Counted from the stretch's first letter, positions 1 to 8,677 are shown. The stretch is DNA of 64,000 bases from Devosia epidermidihirudinis (GCF_000971295.1 NZ_LANJ01000016.1:558001-622000), one strand, 5' to 3'. Translations and numbers: made by a program. Notes: generated from the sequence alone by a model not told the origin.

Positions 1-587
1 ATCAGCAGCAGCACAAGGATCATGGCGAGAGCGATGATGGTGACGACAAAACCCATGGCCGCGCGCCAGCCGAAGTCTTCGGCAAGGGTGGCCAGCAAGG
101 GTAGGAAGACGAGCTGGCCGGTGGCGCTGCTGGCGGTCATCAGGCCAACGACAAGCCCCCGCTGCTTGTCGAACCAACGTGCGGCAACGGTGGCGCCGAG
201 GACCATGGCCGTCATGCCAGTGCCGACGCCAACAATGAGGCCCCAGAGCAGCACCAGTTGCCAGACCTCGGCCATGAAGAACGAGCCAACAATGCCGATG
301 GCGATCAGGATCAGCGCCGTCGCGACCACATTGCGCACGCCAAACTGGTTCATGAACGCAGCAGCGAACGGACCGAAAAGGCCAAATAAAACAAGGCGCA
401 CGGCCATGGCCGAGGAGATATCAGCCGTCGACCAGCCGAACTCGGCCTCGAGCGGGCCGATCAATACGCCGGCCGAGCCCATGGCCCCGGCGGTGGCCAG
501 CATGGTGAGGAATGTCGTGGCGGCGACGACCCAGCCATAGTGGATGTTTCTTGCCTGCAACCAGTCGGCGAGCCGTTGCGAAATCAT
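1..587 (-). CDS. MFS transporter (partial, C-terminus outside window)
   Basis: The minus strand reads from an ATG at 587 through to base 1 without a stop. The N-terminal residues (MISQRLADWLQARNIHYGW) are followed by hydrophobic helices and the conserved MFS loop between helices 2 and 3, then a 'RWFDKQRG' loop typical of the oxalate/formate or monocarboxylate (OFA-like) branch. It should be an inner-membrane secondary carrier; the substrate cannot be read. It lies 42 bp downstream of the MarR gene on the same strand, and a 14-bp inverted repeat at 604-617 sits just before its start, matching the one in front of the MarR gene, so it is probably repressed by that regulator. Confidence 0.85.
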   Translation of the reverse strand, partial: MISQRLADWLQARNIHYGWVVAATTFLTMLATAGAMGSAGVLIGPLEAEFGWSTADISSAMAVRLVLFGLFGPFAAAFMNQFGVRNVVATALILIAIGIVGSFFMAEVWQLVLLWGLIVGVGTGMTAMVLGATVAARWFDKQRGLVVGLMTASSATGQLVFLPLLATLAEDFGWRAAMGFVVTIIALAMILVLLL

Positions 588-603
588 CGAGGTCTGTCCT
601 TTG

Positions 604-617
604 CGGGTATATGCCCG
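604..617. promoter_or_regulatory. Candidate MarR operator, copy 1
   Basis: CGGGTATATGCCCG is an almost perfect inverted repeat between the MarR gene and the MFS gene it precedes. The same 14 bp with one change occurs at 1036-1049. It would overlap the leader of the transporter transcript. Confidence 0.65.
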
Positions 618-629
618 TAATGCGGTAAA

Positions 630-1031
630 TTAGAAGGCGGTGGGGAGAGTCTGGAGGGCCTTGGCCATGTCGCCGCCCAGGATGGTCTCAATCTTTTCCT
701 GCGTCGCTTGCCACAGGGGCAGGGCGGTCGCGATGGTCTGGCGCCCTTGTTCGGTGAGCATGACCGAGCTTTCGCGAAGGTCTTCGCCGGTGGCGATCTC
801 GGTCAGCCCGAGCTTGGCCAAGACCCTGATATTGCGGCCCACGGTGGAGCGATCGAGATCCATGATCTCGCCAATCCGTGTCAGGGAGGCTGGCTCGTTG
901 CGCTGGATTTTGCGCAGCAGAGAAAACTGGGCGACGTTGATGCCGCTCGGCGCCAGCGCGTCGTCATAGGCACGGGTCATGCGCCGTTCGGCAGCGCGCA
1001 GCGATGAGCAATAGCAGATGTCCGAAGTCAT
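630..1031 (-). CDS. MarR-family transcriptional regulator
   Basis: 133 residues, normal for MarR. The N-terminus (ICYCSSLRAAERRMTRAYDDAL) has the dimerisation helix with two Cys residues at positions 6 and 8 found in many MarR proteins, followed by the winged helix with the recognition region around 'LDRSTVGRNIRVLAKLGL'. The start at 1031 keeps the whole dimerisation helix. The putative operator at 1036-1049 lies 5 bp upstream of the start codon, overlapping where a ribosome-binding site would be, so autorepression is likely. It is cotranscribed with, or directly upstream of, the MFS gene. The two N-terminal Cys could be redox-sensing, but this is not shown by the sequence. Confidence 0.88.
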   Translation of the reverse strand: MTSDICYCSSLRAAERRMTRAYDDALAPSGINVAQFSLLRKIQRNEPASLTRIGEIMDLDRSTVGRNIRVLAKLGLTEIATGEDLRESSVMLTEQGRQTIATALPLWQATQEKIETILGGDMAKALQTLPTAF

Positions 1032-1035
1032 GATG

Positions 1036-1049
1036 CGGGCATATACCCG
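1036..1049. promoter_or_regulatory. Candidate MarR operator, copy 2
   Basis: CGGGCATATACCCG is a 14-bp inverted repeat 5 bp before the MarR start codon, matching 604-617. Its placement fits autoregulation. Confidence 0.68.
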
Positions 1050-1160
1050 TAAATCGGCTTTGGCAAGCTGGTGTGGTGTTCACGACGGCGTGGCGTGATT
1101 GGATTTGGCTCGGTTTGGCGATACAAACTCAGCGTTTGTGTTTGCACGCCAGGTGTTTAG

Positions 1161-1871
1161 ATGCGCGGATTCTTGCTATCGGTCGTGCTCTCTGCACTGA
1201 TGGCGTCATCAGCTTCGGCGTCCAGTTTGTTTGAGCCGCAGCTGCATTTTTCGCCCGGTAAACCCAGCCAGCCGCGCGTGGCGCTGACGCTCGATGCGTG
1301 CTCGGGCGACATTGATCACCGCATTCTCGATGTGCTGGTGAAAGAGGAAATCCACGCGACAATCTTCGTCACGGCGCGCTGGTTGGCGAAAAATGCTGAG
1401 GCCGCAGATATACTTAAGAGGCATCCCGAGCTGTTCGAGATCGAGGATCACGGCCGCAATCATGTGCCTGCGGTGACCGGATCAGTCGCGCCTTATGGCA
1501 TCAAACCGGCCGGCACCTTGCAGGCGGTATCCGATGAAGTGCTCGGCGGGGCTGAGGCCATTGCGCAGTTTTTTGGTACCGCGCCGACCTGGTTCCGTGG
1601 CGCGACGGCGCTCTATACCGATGACGCCATTCAGGAAATTGTCGCGCTCGGGTTCCGCGTTGCAGGCTTTTCTCTCAATGCCGATATGGGCGCCAGCGTC
1701 GACGCCAAGACGGCGGAGCGGCGGCTGGGCGCGGCAAAGGATGGGGACGTGATTATCGCCCATATCAACCAGCCAAAGCGTCCCGCCGGGGCGGGGATAG
1801 CGCAGGGGATAATGGACCTCAAAAAGCAGGGTTTTGTCTTCGTTCGGCTCAACGATGTGGACGCAAAATAG
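1161..1871 (+). CDS. Secreted polysaccharide deacetylase (NodB domain)
   Basis: 236 residues with an N-terminal signal peptide ending near 'ASASS'. The first NodB motif appears as 'LTLDACSG', the usual metal-binding Asp, and the second as 'EIEDHGRNH', which gives the H-x3-H metal pair. Later parts (FRGATALY, VIIAHINQP) fit the remaining NodB motifs. It should remove acyl groups from an N-acetylated or O-acetylated glycan in the periplasm or outside the cell. The length is that of a bare NodB domain with no carbohydrate-binding module. It stands alone between the divergent MarR gene and a small hypothetical gene, so the substrate cannot be inferred from context. Confidence 0.85.
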   Translation: MRGFLLSVVLSALMASSASASSLFEPQLHFSPGKPSQPRVALTLDACSGDIDHRILDVLVKEEIHATIFVTARWLAKNAEAADILKRHPELFEIEDHGRNHVPAVTGSVAPYGIKPAGTLQAVSDEVLGGAEAIAQFFGTAPTWFRGATALYTDDAIQEIVALGFRVAGFSLNADMGASVDAKTAERRLGAAKDGDVIIAHINQPKRPAGAGIAQGIMDLKKQGFVFVRLNDVDAK

Positions 1872-2120
1872 GGCTGCAACCCGTCACACCTGAGGGGCAA
1901 TGCGTTAGCACACTGCTAGCATCTGGCGGCGAAACGGGTGCGAAAATGCGGGAGGAACGAATTGGGCGGTTTTGGAGGTCAAAACCTGCGCTTCGTTGAC
2001 CCTACACTATCAAAGTCACGCGCTTGAGCAAGATGGTTTGGGTTGACCCTGACCCGCGCTTTTCCGGGGTGGTCGTGCTCCCGCATCGCTCACATCTTCC
2101 AGACGAAAAGGGAGGGTGTC

Positions 2121-2462
2121 GTGAACAGGGCAACGCTGATCAAACTGACCCGGGTGTTGGGCATGATGGGGTCCGAGCATGCGGGCGAGAGAGCCTCTGC
2201 CGCGCTTGCTGCCCATCGGCTGGTGGCGGCGCTGGGTCTGACATGGTGGGAACTGCTGGACCATCGCGAAACCGCTGGCGGGAAGGTGGAAGTGCGCCGG
2301 GTGCATGAATATGGCGTCGACCAGCATGCGGCAGCCGAAGCGCGGATGCGCCAGTTGCGCATGACCTGTGCGTCGCTGACCCAGGAGAACAAGGCGCTGA
2401 AGCGCCGCATCGCCAACATGGTGGAACAGGCGCGCAAGGCATCGCTCGACAACGACACCTGA
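2121..2462 (+). CDS. Small helical protein with C-terminal coiled coil, unknown function
   Basis: 113 residues from a GTG that follows the strong ribosome-binding sequence AGGGAGGG. A longer reading from 2043 is open, but its extra residues look non-coding. The N-terminal 45 residues (LTRVLGMMGSEHAGERASAA) form a helical segment seen before a 'LGLTWWELL' motif; in Hyphomicrobiales such segments are found in short conserved proteins of unknown role. Residues about 70-108 (ENKALKRRIANMVEQARKA) form a charged coiled coil. No enzymatic motif or membrane segment is visible. It could be a DNA- or phage-associated adaptor, but no function is assigned. Confidence 0.6.
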   Translation: MNRATLIKLTRVLGMMGSEHAGERASAALAAHRLVAALGLTWWELLDHRETAGGKVEVRRVHEYGVDQHAAAEARMRQLRMTCASLTQENKALKRRIANMVEQARKASLDNDT

Positions 2463-2575
2463 CGACTATTGGCTGGCATAGGCCAAAAATCGCGGTAGGT
2501 TCGGGCGCTCCGAAACACTCGGACCAATGAACAATGTGCCGGAACAGCCGGCACGCGGGGAAGAGGAATACCACT

Positions 2576-3325
2576 ATGACGTCTCGTCTGGACAATCGGT
2601 CCGCCATCATCACCGGTGGCGCCCAGGGCCTTGGCTTTGCCATCGCCCAGCGCCTGCTCGCCGAAGGCGCCAGCGTGACGCTGTGGGATGTGAATGCCCA
2701 AGTGCTGGCAGAGGCGCAGCAGCAATTGGCGGGCCTGGGCAAGGTCGCGACCTTTGCCGTCGATATCACCGATGAGGCCTCTGTGGATGCGGCCGCCGCT
2801 GCGGCCGATGCGGCGGGCAGTGGCTTTGACATTCTCGTCCATAGCGCCGGGATTTCCGGCCCGACCATGCCGATGGCCGACTATCCGCGCGATGAATGGC
2901 GGCGCGTGCTCGACATCAATCTCTATGGCGCGTTTCTGGTCAATCAGGTCGTGGTGCGCCGGATGATCGCCAACAACTACGGTCGCATCGTCAACATCGC
3001 CTCCATCGCGGGCAAGGAAGGCAATCCCAATGCCTCGGCCTATTCGGCAGCCAAGGCGGGCCTGATCGGACTGACCAAAAGCCTCGGCAAGGAAACTGCC
3101 GCGCTCGACATTTCGGTCAATGTCATCACCCCGGCCGCTGCCAAGACGCGTATTCTCGAACAGGTGAGCCAGCAGCATATCGACTATATGCTGTCCAAGA
3201 TTCCGCGTGGCAGGTTCCTGCTGGTCGAGGAAGTCGCCTCTATGGTCTCCTGGCTCGTGTCGGCGGAAAACTCCTTCACCACTGGTGCAGTGTTTGACCT
3301 CTCCGGCGGTCGCGCCACCTACTGA
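2576..3325 (+). CDS. Short-chain dehydrogenase/reductase (SDR)
   Basis: 249 residues, classical SDR length. The NAD(P) motif TGGAQGLG is at residues 13-20, and the catalytic set is 'IASIAG' (Ser) with 'SAYSAAKAG' (Tyr and Lys). An Asp at the end of the second strand (LWDVN) suggests NAD rather than NADP. The ATG at 2576 follows GGAAGAGG; an earlier in-frame start at 2534 gives an extra segment without SDR character. It oxidises a hydroxyl or reduces a carbonyl group of an unknown substrate. Its relatives are often annotated as 3-oxoacyl-ACP reductase-like, but the sequence does not decide this. Confidence 0.9.
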   Translation: MTSRLDNRSAIITGGAQGLGFAIAQRLLAEGASVTLWDVNAQVLAEAQQQLAGLGKVATFAVDITDEASVDAAAAAADAAGSGFDILVHSAGISGPTMPMADYPRDEWRRVLDINLYGAFLVNQVVVRRMIANNYGRIVNIASIAGKEGNPNASAYSAAKAGLIGLTKSLGKETAALDISVNVITPAAAKTRILEQVSQQHIDYMLSKIPRGRFLLVEEVASMVSWLVSAENSFTTGAVFDLSGGRATY

Positions 3326-3406
3326 TCGATCGCCGCCCGCGGGCGTGTGTTCGCTGGCGCCTCGCGCCTTTTGCGGGGCTGTTCTTCACGCCGCCCGTTC
3401 CGCATT

Positions 3407-3431
3407 GCGCATAAGGCGTTCACTTATGCGC
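3407..3431. promoter_or_regulatory. Perfect 9-bp dyad (possible operator or hairpin)
   Basis: GCGCATAAG and its exact complement CTTATGCGC are separated by 7 bases, in the gap between the SDR and the MDR gene. There is no T-run after it, so it looks more like an operator or an RNA hairpin than a classical terminator. Confidence 0.5.
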
Positions 3432-3534
3432 GTGGAAGTGTTGGCGCGTTCGGTTGACGGCGCAGCGCCCCCTATGCGCTGGTGCGGCCAAGGGCAGAGC
3501 TTGGCCCCATCTCTTTCAGACAAAGGACATCACC

Positions 3535-4515
3535 ATGCGCGCAGTCTTGCTTGGGGAATATGGCGGGCCGGAAAAGCTGGCTCTGGCAGAGGTAGAAAAG
3601 CCGGTGCCGGGCGCTGGCGAGGTGCTGGTGCGCATTCATGCTGCTGCACTCAATCCGGTCGATGCCAAAATCCGCAATGGTCTGCCCATCGGTCCGGCGC
3701 TGCCGGCGATCCTGGGCGCAGATCTGGCGGGTGTGGTCGAGGCTATCGGCGCAGATGTGACCGGCTTTGCCATTGGCGACGAAGTCTATGGCTGCGCCGG
3801 TGGCGTAAAGGGGCTCGGCGGCACGCTGGCGGAATACATTGCCGCCGATGCGCGGCTGTTGGCGAAGAAACCGAAAACGCTTTCGTTCCGCGAAGCTGCA
3901 GCACTGCCACTGGTGGCGATCACCGCTGCCAATGCGATGACCCGCGTGGCCATTGCCAAAGGCGAAAAAGTGCTGGTGCATGGCGGCATTGGGGGCGTCG
4001 GCCACATCGCCGTGCAGATGGCCAAGGCGGCTGGTGCCTATGTGGTGGCGACTGTCAGCACCGAAGAAGCCGGCAAGATCGCCCGTGATCTCGGCGCTGA
4101 CGCCACCGTGATCCGCTCGACCGCTGTGGCTGACTATGTGGCCGAACATACCGCTGGCAAAGGCTTTGACGTGGTGATCGACACCGTGGGCGGCGAAAAT
4201 CTGCTGCGTTCGTTTGAAGCCACGACCGTGGGCGGACGCGTGGCAACAACCAATGCGCGCACCACCATCGACCTCGGTCAGATGCACGGCAAGGCGCTGT
4301 CGCTGCATGTGGTGTTCATGTTGCTGCCGATGCTGACCGGCAATGGCCGGGCGGCGCATGGGGACATCCTGCGCGAGATTGCCGAACAGGTCGACGCCGG
4401 CAAACTGCGCCCGCTGCTTGACCCGCATGCGTTCAATCTGGCCAGCGCGGGTGATGCGCATTCGCTGCTGGACTCGGGTAAGGCGCGCGGTAAGATCGTC
4501 GTCGACATTCAGTAG
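3535..4515 (+). CDS. NADP-dependent MDR oxidoreductase, quinone reductase-like
   Basis: 326 residues. The N-terminal GroES-like domain (VRIHAAALNPVDAKIRNG) is followed by the Rossmann motif 'HGGIGGVGHIAVQMAKAAGA'. The Cys and His ligands for structural and catalytic zinc are absent, so this is a zinc-independent member like QOR or enoyl reductases. It should reduce an activated double bond or quinone with NADPH in the cytosol. The start at 3535 matches the family N-terminus (MRAVLLGEYGGPE); the longer open frame from 3454 adds no conserved sequence. It is on the same strand as the SDR but 209 bp away, with a dyad between them, so it may have its own promoter. Confidence 0.88.
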   Translation: MRAVLLGEYGGPEKLALAEVEKPVPGAGEVLVRIHAAALNPVDAKIRNGLPIGPALPAILGADLAGVVEAIGADVTGFAIGDEVYGCAGGVKGLGGTLAEYIAADARLLAKKPKTLSFREAAALPLVAITAANAMTRVAIAKGEKVLVHGGIGGVGHIAVQMAKAAGAYVVATVSTEEAGKIARDLGADATVIRSTAVADYVAEHTAGKGFDVVIDTVGGENLLRSFEATTVGGRVATTNARTTIDLGQMHGKALSLHVVFMLLPMLTGNGRAAHGDILREIAEQVDAGKLRPLLDPHAFNLASAGDAHSLLDSGKARGKIVVDIQ

Positions 4516-4615
4516 CGGCGCGCAAAAATTCCGTGCGCTGCTGGGCTTTAACAGGCAGCGCACGGGTTCGCACTTTGGCATTCGCACGATTGGCAGAGCG
4601 CAGAGGGCGAATATC

Positions 4616-4636
4616 GTGTCTCGGAAATGGGATATC
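4616..4636 (+). promoter_or_regulatory. 21-bp shared element, copy before the catabolic operon
   Basis: The element starts GTGTC, continues with CG and ends TGGGATATC. It is nearly identical to 14338-14358 and similar to 12878-12898. An ATATC directly before it (4611-4615) pairs with GATAT at 4631-4635, giving a LysR-like interrupted dyad. It lies about 145 bp upstream of the amidohydrolase gene. Confidence 0.6.
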
Positions 4637-4780
4637 CCGCCGCCTCGTCCCATCCAATACCATTCAGGCCATGAGACGTGGCGATCCATGGTCAGTTCAG
4701 CGGTGCGCTGGACATGATCTGCGTCCTGTCTGTCCGCGACTTTGGGCTCTGGCCCCAAGCCGAGCTGAAGGTGTGTAAAG

Positions 4781-6136
4781 ATGTCTGACTTCGATCTTGT
4801 GCTGGCCGGTACTGTCGTTATGCCCGATCGCATCGTCGAGAACGGCTATGTGGCCGTGCGGGCGGGCAAGGTGGTGCATGTGGGTGAGGGCATCGCGCCA
4901 TCGGCCCATGAACGCCACCTGTTGGGCGAGGCGCTGATCCTGCCCGGTGCGATCGACGCGCAGACCCATTCGCTGAGCCAGAAGAATCAGGAAGACTTCA
5001 TCTGGTCCACCCGTTCGGCCGCGGCCGGTGGCGTCACCACCATTGTCGACATGCCCTATGACGAGGGCAATCTCGTTGCCTCGGCAGAAGCGGTGCGCAT
5101 CAAGGTGGCCCATGCCGAGCCACAGGCGCGCGTCGATTTTGCGCTCTATGGCACGGTTGTGCCCGAAGAGGGCGCCAGCAAAATTGCCGAGCAGGTGGAA
5201 GCGGGCGTTGCGGCGTTCAAGTTTTCGACCTTTGGCACCGACCCGATCCGCTTTCCGCGCATTCCGCCTGCTCTGCTCGAAGAATGCTTTGCCGCCATCG
5301 CCCCAACCGGGCTGACCGCAGGCGTGCACAACGAGGATGATGAGGCCGTGCGCGCCGCCATGGCCAAGGTCAAAGCGCTGGGCATTACCGATTACCGCGC
5401 CCATGCGATGAGCCGTCCGCCGCTGACCGAATTGCTGGCCTCGCTGCAGATTTATGAAACCGGCGCGCTGACTGGTTGCCCCGCCCATGTGGTGCATTGC
5501 TCGCTGGGCCGCGGCTATGAGATTGCCCGCAGCTACCGCGATCAGGGGTTCGATGCGACCATCGAATGCTGCATCCACTATCTGACGCTGGATGAAGAAC
5601 ACGACGTGGCGCGGCTTGGCGGTAAGGCCAAGATCAATCCGCCGATCCGCCCCCGTGCTGAAGTGGAAAAGCTCTGGGAGCATGTGCGCAAGGGCAATGT
5701 GACCTTGATTTCCACCGACCATGTGAGCTGGTCGGAAAACCGCAAGACCAATCCGGACATGCTGGCCAATGCCTCGGGCGTGCCGGGGCTGGAAGTGATG
5801 GTGCCGCTATTCGTCAAGGGCGCGCTGGAGCGCGACATTCCCCTGACCTGGGCGGCGCAGCTGATGGCGCACAATCCAGCCCGCCATTTCCGGCTGGGCC
5901 AGAAGGGCGCACTCCAAGCGGGCAAGGATGCCGATATCGCCGTGCTGTTCCCGCGCGCCAAGCGCTATGACGCGGCTGAGAGTGGACACAATGTCGTCGG
6001 CTGGTCGCCCTATAACGGGATCGAACTGCCATGGACGGTGGGGCTGACCTATCTGCGCGGCCAGCAGGTGTTTGACGGCACCAATGTGGCAGCGCCGGGA
6101 ACGGGGCGGTTTGTGCGGCCAGAGGTAAAGCACTGA
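4781..6136 (+). CDS. Cyclic amidohydrolase (dihydropyrimidinase/allantoinase family), candidate hydantoin-propionate hydrolase
   Basis: 451 residues, typical for the dihydroorotase/hydantoinase/allantoinase superfamily. The binuclear-metal scaffold is visible: Lys147 in 'AAFKFSTF' as the carbamylated Lys, His183 in 'GVHNEDD', His239 in 'AHVVHCSLGRG' and Asp313 in 'STDHVSW'. The first metal motif reads 'DAQTH', so the usual first His of the H-x-H pair is Gln61. It should open a cyclic amide ring in the cytosol to give a carbamoyl or ureido product, which the next gene could cleave. It is first in the operon 4781-10446 and has a GAAGGTG ribosome-binding site. The neighbours suggest hydantoin-5-propionate as substrate; allantoin is the alternative. 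Confidence 0.85.
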   Translation: MSDFDLVLAGTVVMPDRIVENGYVAVRAGKVVHVGEGIAPSAHERHLLGEALILPGAIDAQTHSLSQKNQEDFIWSTRSAAAGGVTTIVDMPYDEGNLVASAEAVRIKVAHAEPQARVDFALYGTVVPEEGASKIAEQVEAGVAAFKFSTFGTDPIRFPRIPPALLEECFAAIAPTGLTAGVHNEDDEAVRAAMAKVKALGITDYRAHAMSRPPLTELLASLQIYETGALTGCPAHVVHCSLGRGYEIARSYRDQGFDATIECCIHYLTLDEEHDVARLGGKAKINPPIRPRAEVEKLWEHVRKGNVTLISTDHVSWSENRKTNPDMLANASGVPGLEVMVPLFVKGALERDIPLTWAAQLMAHNPARHFRLGQKGALQAGKDADIAVLFPRAKRYDAAESGHNVVGWSPYNGIELPWTVGLTYLRGQQVFDGTNVAAPGTGRFVRPEVKH

Positions 6137-6154
6137 TGGTTTTTTCGTGGGTTA

Positions 6155-6278
6155 CCCCCACCCTCATTCCCTCCCCACAAGGGGGAGGGAAGCCTGCTTG
6201 GGTCCAGACCGGTATTGTGCCACAGAACGTTTCCCCATCGTCTCCCTCTCCCTCGAGGGGAGGGATCAAGGGTGGGGG
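6155..6278. repeat. Intergenic palindrome, CCCCCACCCT type
   Basis: CCCCCACCCT at 6155-6164 pairs with AGGGTGGGGG at 6269-6278, and inside lie TCCCTCCCC/GGGGGAGGGA and a second GAGGGGAGGGA arm. It fills the gap between two operon genes and could form a cruciform or RNA hairpin. It resembles short mobile palindromes of alphaproteobacteria. Confidence 0.7.
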
Positions 6279-6308
6279 GCCGTTTAGCCCCGATCTCGAG
6301 ACCAGCTC

Positions 6309-7562
6309 ATGAACTCAAATTCTTCCATCAACGCAGATCGTATTGGCGCTGATATCGACGCCCTTTCGGCGATCACCGAGCCGGGGCGGCCCTGGACGCG
6401 GCGGGCGTTTACGCCGATGTTTCTTGAGGGCCGCAAATGGCTGGAACACGCGCTGCATGAAGCGGGTGCGGTGACCCAGATCGACGCGGCGGGCAATCTG
6501 ATCGGCGTGGTGCCGGGCAAGCATCCCGAGCTGGGCTCGATCATGGTGGGCTCGCACTCCGACACAGTGCCCGATGGCGGGCGTTTTGATGGCATTGCCG
6601 GCGTGGTGGCGGGGCTGGAAGTGGCGCGGGCGCTGCGCGACCAGGGCATGGTGCTGGACCATACGCTCGAGATCGTCGATTTTCTCGCCGAGGAAGTGTC
6701 GATCTTTGGCGTCTCCTGCATCGGTAGTCGCGGCATGAGCGGCACGCGTCCGGCCGAATGGCTGGCGCGCACGGGCGACGGGTTGACGCTGGAGCAGGGC
6801 ATATCCCAGGTGGGCGGCAAGCCGCATGGCCAGGCGCAGCGCGACGACATTAGGGCTTTCCTCGAACTGCATATCGAGCAGGGGCCGGTGTTGCAGGATG
6901 AAGAGCTTGATGTGGGTGTGGTGACGGCGATTGCCGGGATCACCCGTATCGAAATCATCGTTGAAGGCCGCGCCGATCATGCTGGCACGACGCCGATGAC
7001 CCTGCGCAAGGATGCATTGACGACCGCCGCCTGGATTGCGCTGGGCGTGGAGGAATTGGGCAAGGCGCTGGCATCCGGCGAGCATCATTTTGCCGCCACG
7101 GTGGGCGAATTCGAGATGACCCCGAACGCGGCCAATGTGGTGCCGGCGCGGGTGCGCATTCTGATCGATGCGCGGGCCGAGCAGCGCGACGACATGGAGC
7201 GCTTTGTGGATGAGCTGGATCGCGGCGTCGCGGCAATCTCGGCAAAAACCGGCGTGCCGGTGAGCCCGCTGCGCATCGTATCGGACAATAACCCGACCCC
7301 GGGCGATGCTATGCTGCTCGATGTGCTCGATGCCGCCTGCGAAACCGCTGGCGCGCGACACCGCCGCATGGCGTCGGGCGCCGGGCACGATACGGCGTGG
7401 ATGGCGCGCATCACCAAGGCGGCGATGATCTTTGTGCCCTGCGTCGATGGCCGCAGCCATTCGCCGGACGAATTTGCCACCACTCAAGATATCGCGCTGG
7501 GCGCGGCGGTCCTTCTGGATGCCGTGGTGGCGCTGGACAAGAAACTGCAGGAGACCGACTGA
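6309..7562 (+). CDS. M20-family N-carbamoyl-L-amino acid hydrolase
   Basis: 417 residues, the length of the hydantoinase/carbamoylase (HyuC, AllC) branch of peptidase family M20. Metal ligands and neighbours are seen in 'GSHSDTVPDGGRFDG', 'FLAEEVSIFG', 'LHIEQGPVL' and the C-terminal 'DGRSHSPDE'. The dimerisation (lid) domain with 'GRADHAGTTPM' sits in the middle, and its Arg-His are those that bind the substrate carboxylate. It should release CO2 and ammonia from an N-carbamoyl amino acid, completing what the amidohydrolase begins. In the proposed pathway the substrate would be N-carbamoyl-L-glutamate. Its stop codon shares one base with the start of the DUF917 gene. Confidence 0.9.
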   Translation: MNSNSSINADRIGADIDALSAITEPGRPWTRRAFTPMFLEGRKWLEHALHEAGAVTQIDAAGNLIGVVPGKHPELGSIMVGSHSDTVPDGGRFDGIAGVVAGLEVARALRDQGMVLDHTLEIVDFLAEEVSIFGVSCIGSRGMSGTRPAEWLARTGDGLTLEQGISQVGGKPHGQAQRDDIRAFLELHIEQGPVLQDEELDVGVVTAIAGITRIEIIVEGRADHAGTTPMTLRKDALTTAAWIALGVEELGKALASGEHHFAATVGEFEMTPNAANVVPARVRILIDARAEQRDDMERFVDELDRGVAAISAKTGVPVSPLRIVSDNNPTPGDAMLLDVLDAACETAGARHRRMASGAGHDTAWMARITKAAMIFVPCVDGRSHSPDEFATTQDIALGAAVLLDAVVALDKKLQETD

Positions 7563-8665
7563 TGGGGCGCATACTGACCGAAAAGGACGTCGAAGCCGCA
7601 GTAAAGGGCGGCTCCGTCTATGCTGCGGGCGGGGGCGGCTGGGCCGACCATGGCCGCATGCTCGGCTATGCCGCTGTCAGTATCGGCAAGCCGGAACTGG
7701 TGAGCATCGAAGAACTCGACGACAATGACTGGGTGGCCACCGCCGCCGCCATTGGCGCGCCCGCCTCGACCACCCCATGGGAAATGCAGGGCGTCGACTA
7801 TGTCAAAGCGGTCTCGCTGCTGCAGGACGCTTTGGGCGAAAAGCTCAGCGGGTTGATGGTCGGGCAGAACGGCAAATCTTCGACGCTCAATGGCTGGCTG
7901 CCATCGGCCATTCTGGGCACCAAAGTCGTCGATGCCGTGGGTGACGTACGCGCCCATCCCACCGGCGACATGGGGTCCATTGGGATGGCCGCTTCGCCTC
8001 TCCAGATGATTCAGACCGCCGTGGGCGGCAATCGCAGCGAAGACCGCTATATCGAGCTGGTGGTGAAGGGCGCGACCGCGAAAGTCTCGCCGGTTTTGCG
8101 CACCGCCGCCGACCAGTCGGGGGGCTTTATCGCCTCCTGCCGCAATCCACTGCGCGCCAGCTATGTGCGCCAGCACGCCGCCCTGGGCGGGATCTCGCTG
8201 GCGCTGGTGCTGGGCGAGGCCATTATCGAGGCCGAAAAGCGCGGTGGCTCAGCTGTCATCGACGCCATCGTCAAGGCGACGGGCGGCACGATTCTGACCA
8301 GGGGCACGGTGCACAAGAAGGACGTGGTCTATACCAAAGAAGCCTTCGACATTGGCACCCTGTCTCTGGGCGAGGGGGCAACCGCCTCAACGCTGCATGT
8401 GATGAACGAATATATGGCGGTGGATGATGCCAATGGTACGCGCGTCGCGACCTTTCCCGATGTGATCACCACGCTCGACGCTGCCGGCCAGCCGCTCTCG
8501 GTCGGTCAGGTGCGCGAGGGCATGTACATCTTCGTGCTGCACGTGCCCAAGACCATCATTCCACTGAGCTCCTCGGTGCTCGACGCGACGGTTTACCCGT
8601 TTGTCGAAGACCGCATGGGGATCGATTTGACGAGCTATGCGCTGGATGGCGTAAAGCGAGATTAG
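7562..8665 (+). CDS. DUF917 family protein
   Basis: 367 residues beginning MGRILTEKDVEAAVKGGSVY with the glycine-rich 'AAGGGGWADHGRML' and 'GDMGSIGMA', both typical of DUF917. Members often sit beside hydantoinases and share distant similarity with the hydantoinase/oxoprolinase A subunits. The start overlaps the previous stop by one base (TGATG), so the two are translationally coupled. In this operon the missing chemical step would be removal of sulfur (or another ring activation) before hydantoin cleavage. I recall a DUF917-like desulfhydrase in ergothioneine breakdown but cannot verify it here, so that role is an inference. Confidence 0.82.
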   Translation: MGRILTEKDVEAAVKGGSVYAAGGGGWADHGRMLGYAAVSIGKPELVSIEELDDNDWVATAAAIGAPASTTPWEMQGVDYVKAVSLLQDALGEKLSGLMVGQNGKSSTLNGWLPSAILGTKVVDAVGDVRAHPTGDMGSIGMAASPLQMIQTAVGGNRSEDRYIELVVKGATAKVSPVLRTAADQSGGFIASCRNPLRASYVRQHAALGGISLALVLGEAIIEAEKRGGSAVIDAIVKATGGTILTRGTVHKKDVVYTKEAFDIGTLSLGEGATASTLHVMNEYMAVDDANGTRVATFPDVITTLDAAGQPLSVGQVREGMYIFVLHVPKTIIPLSSSVLDATVYPFVEDRMGIDLTSYALDGVKRD

Positions 8666-8677
8666 TTTATGCGCGAT

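Noticed and set aside
4516..4780. Short open frames in the gap before the amidohydrolase gene
   Set aside because: None has a ribosome-binding site or recognisable sequence; the gap is better explained as a promoter region with the shared element.
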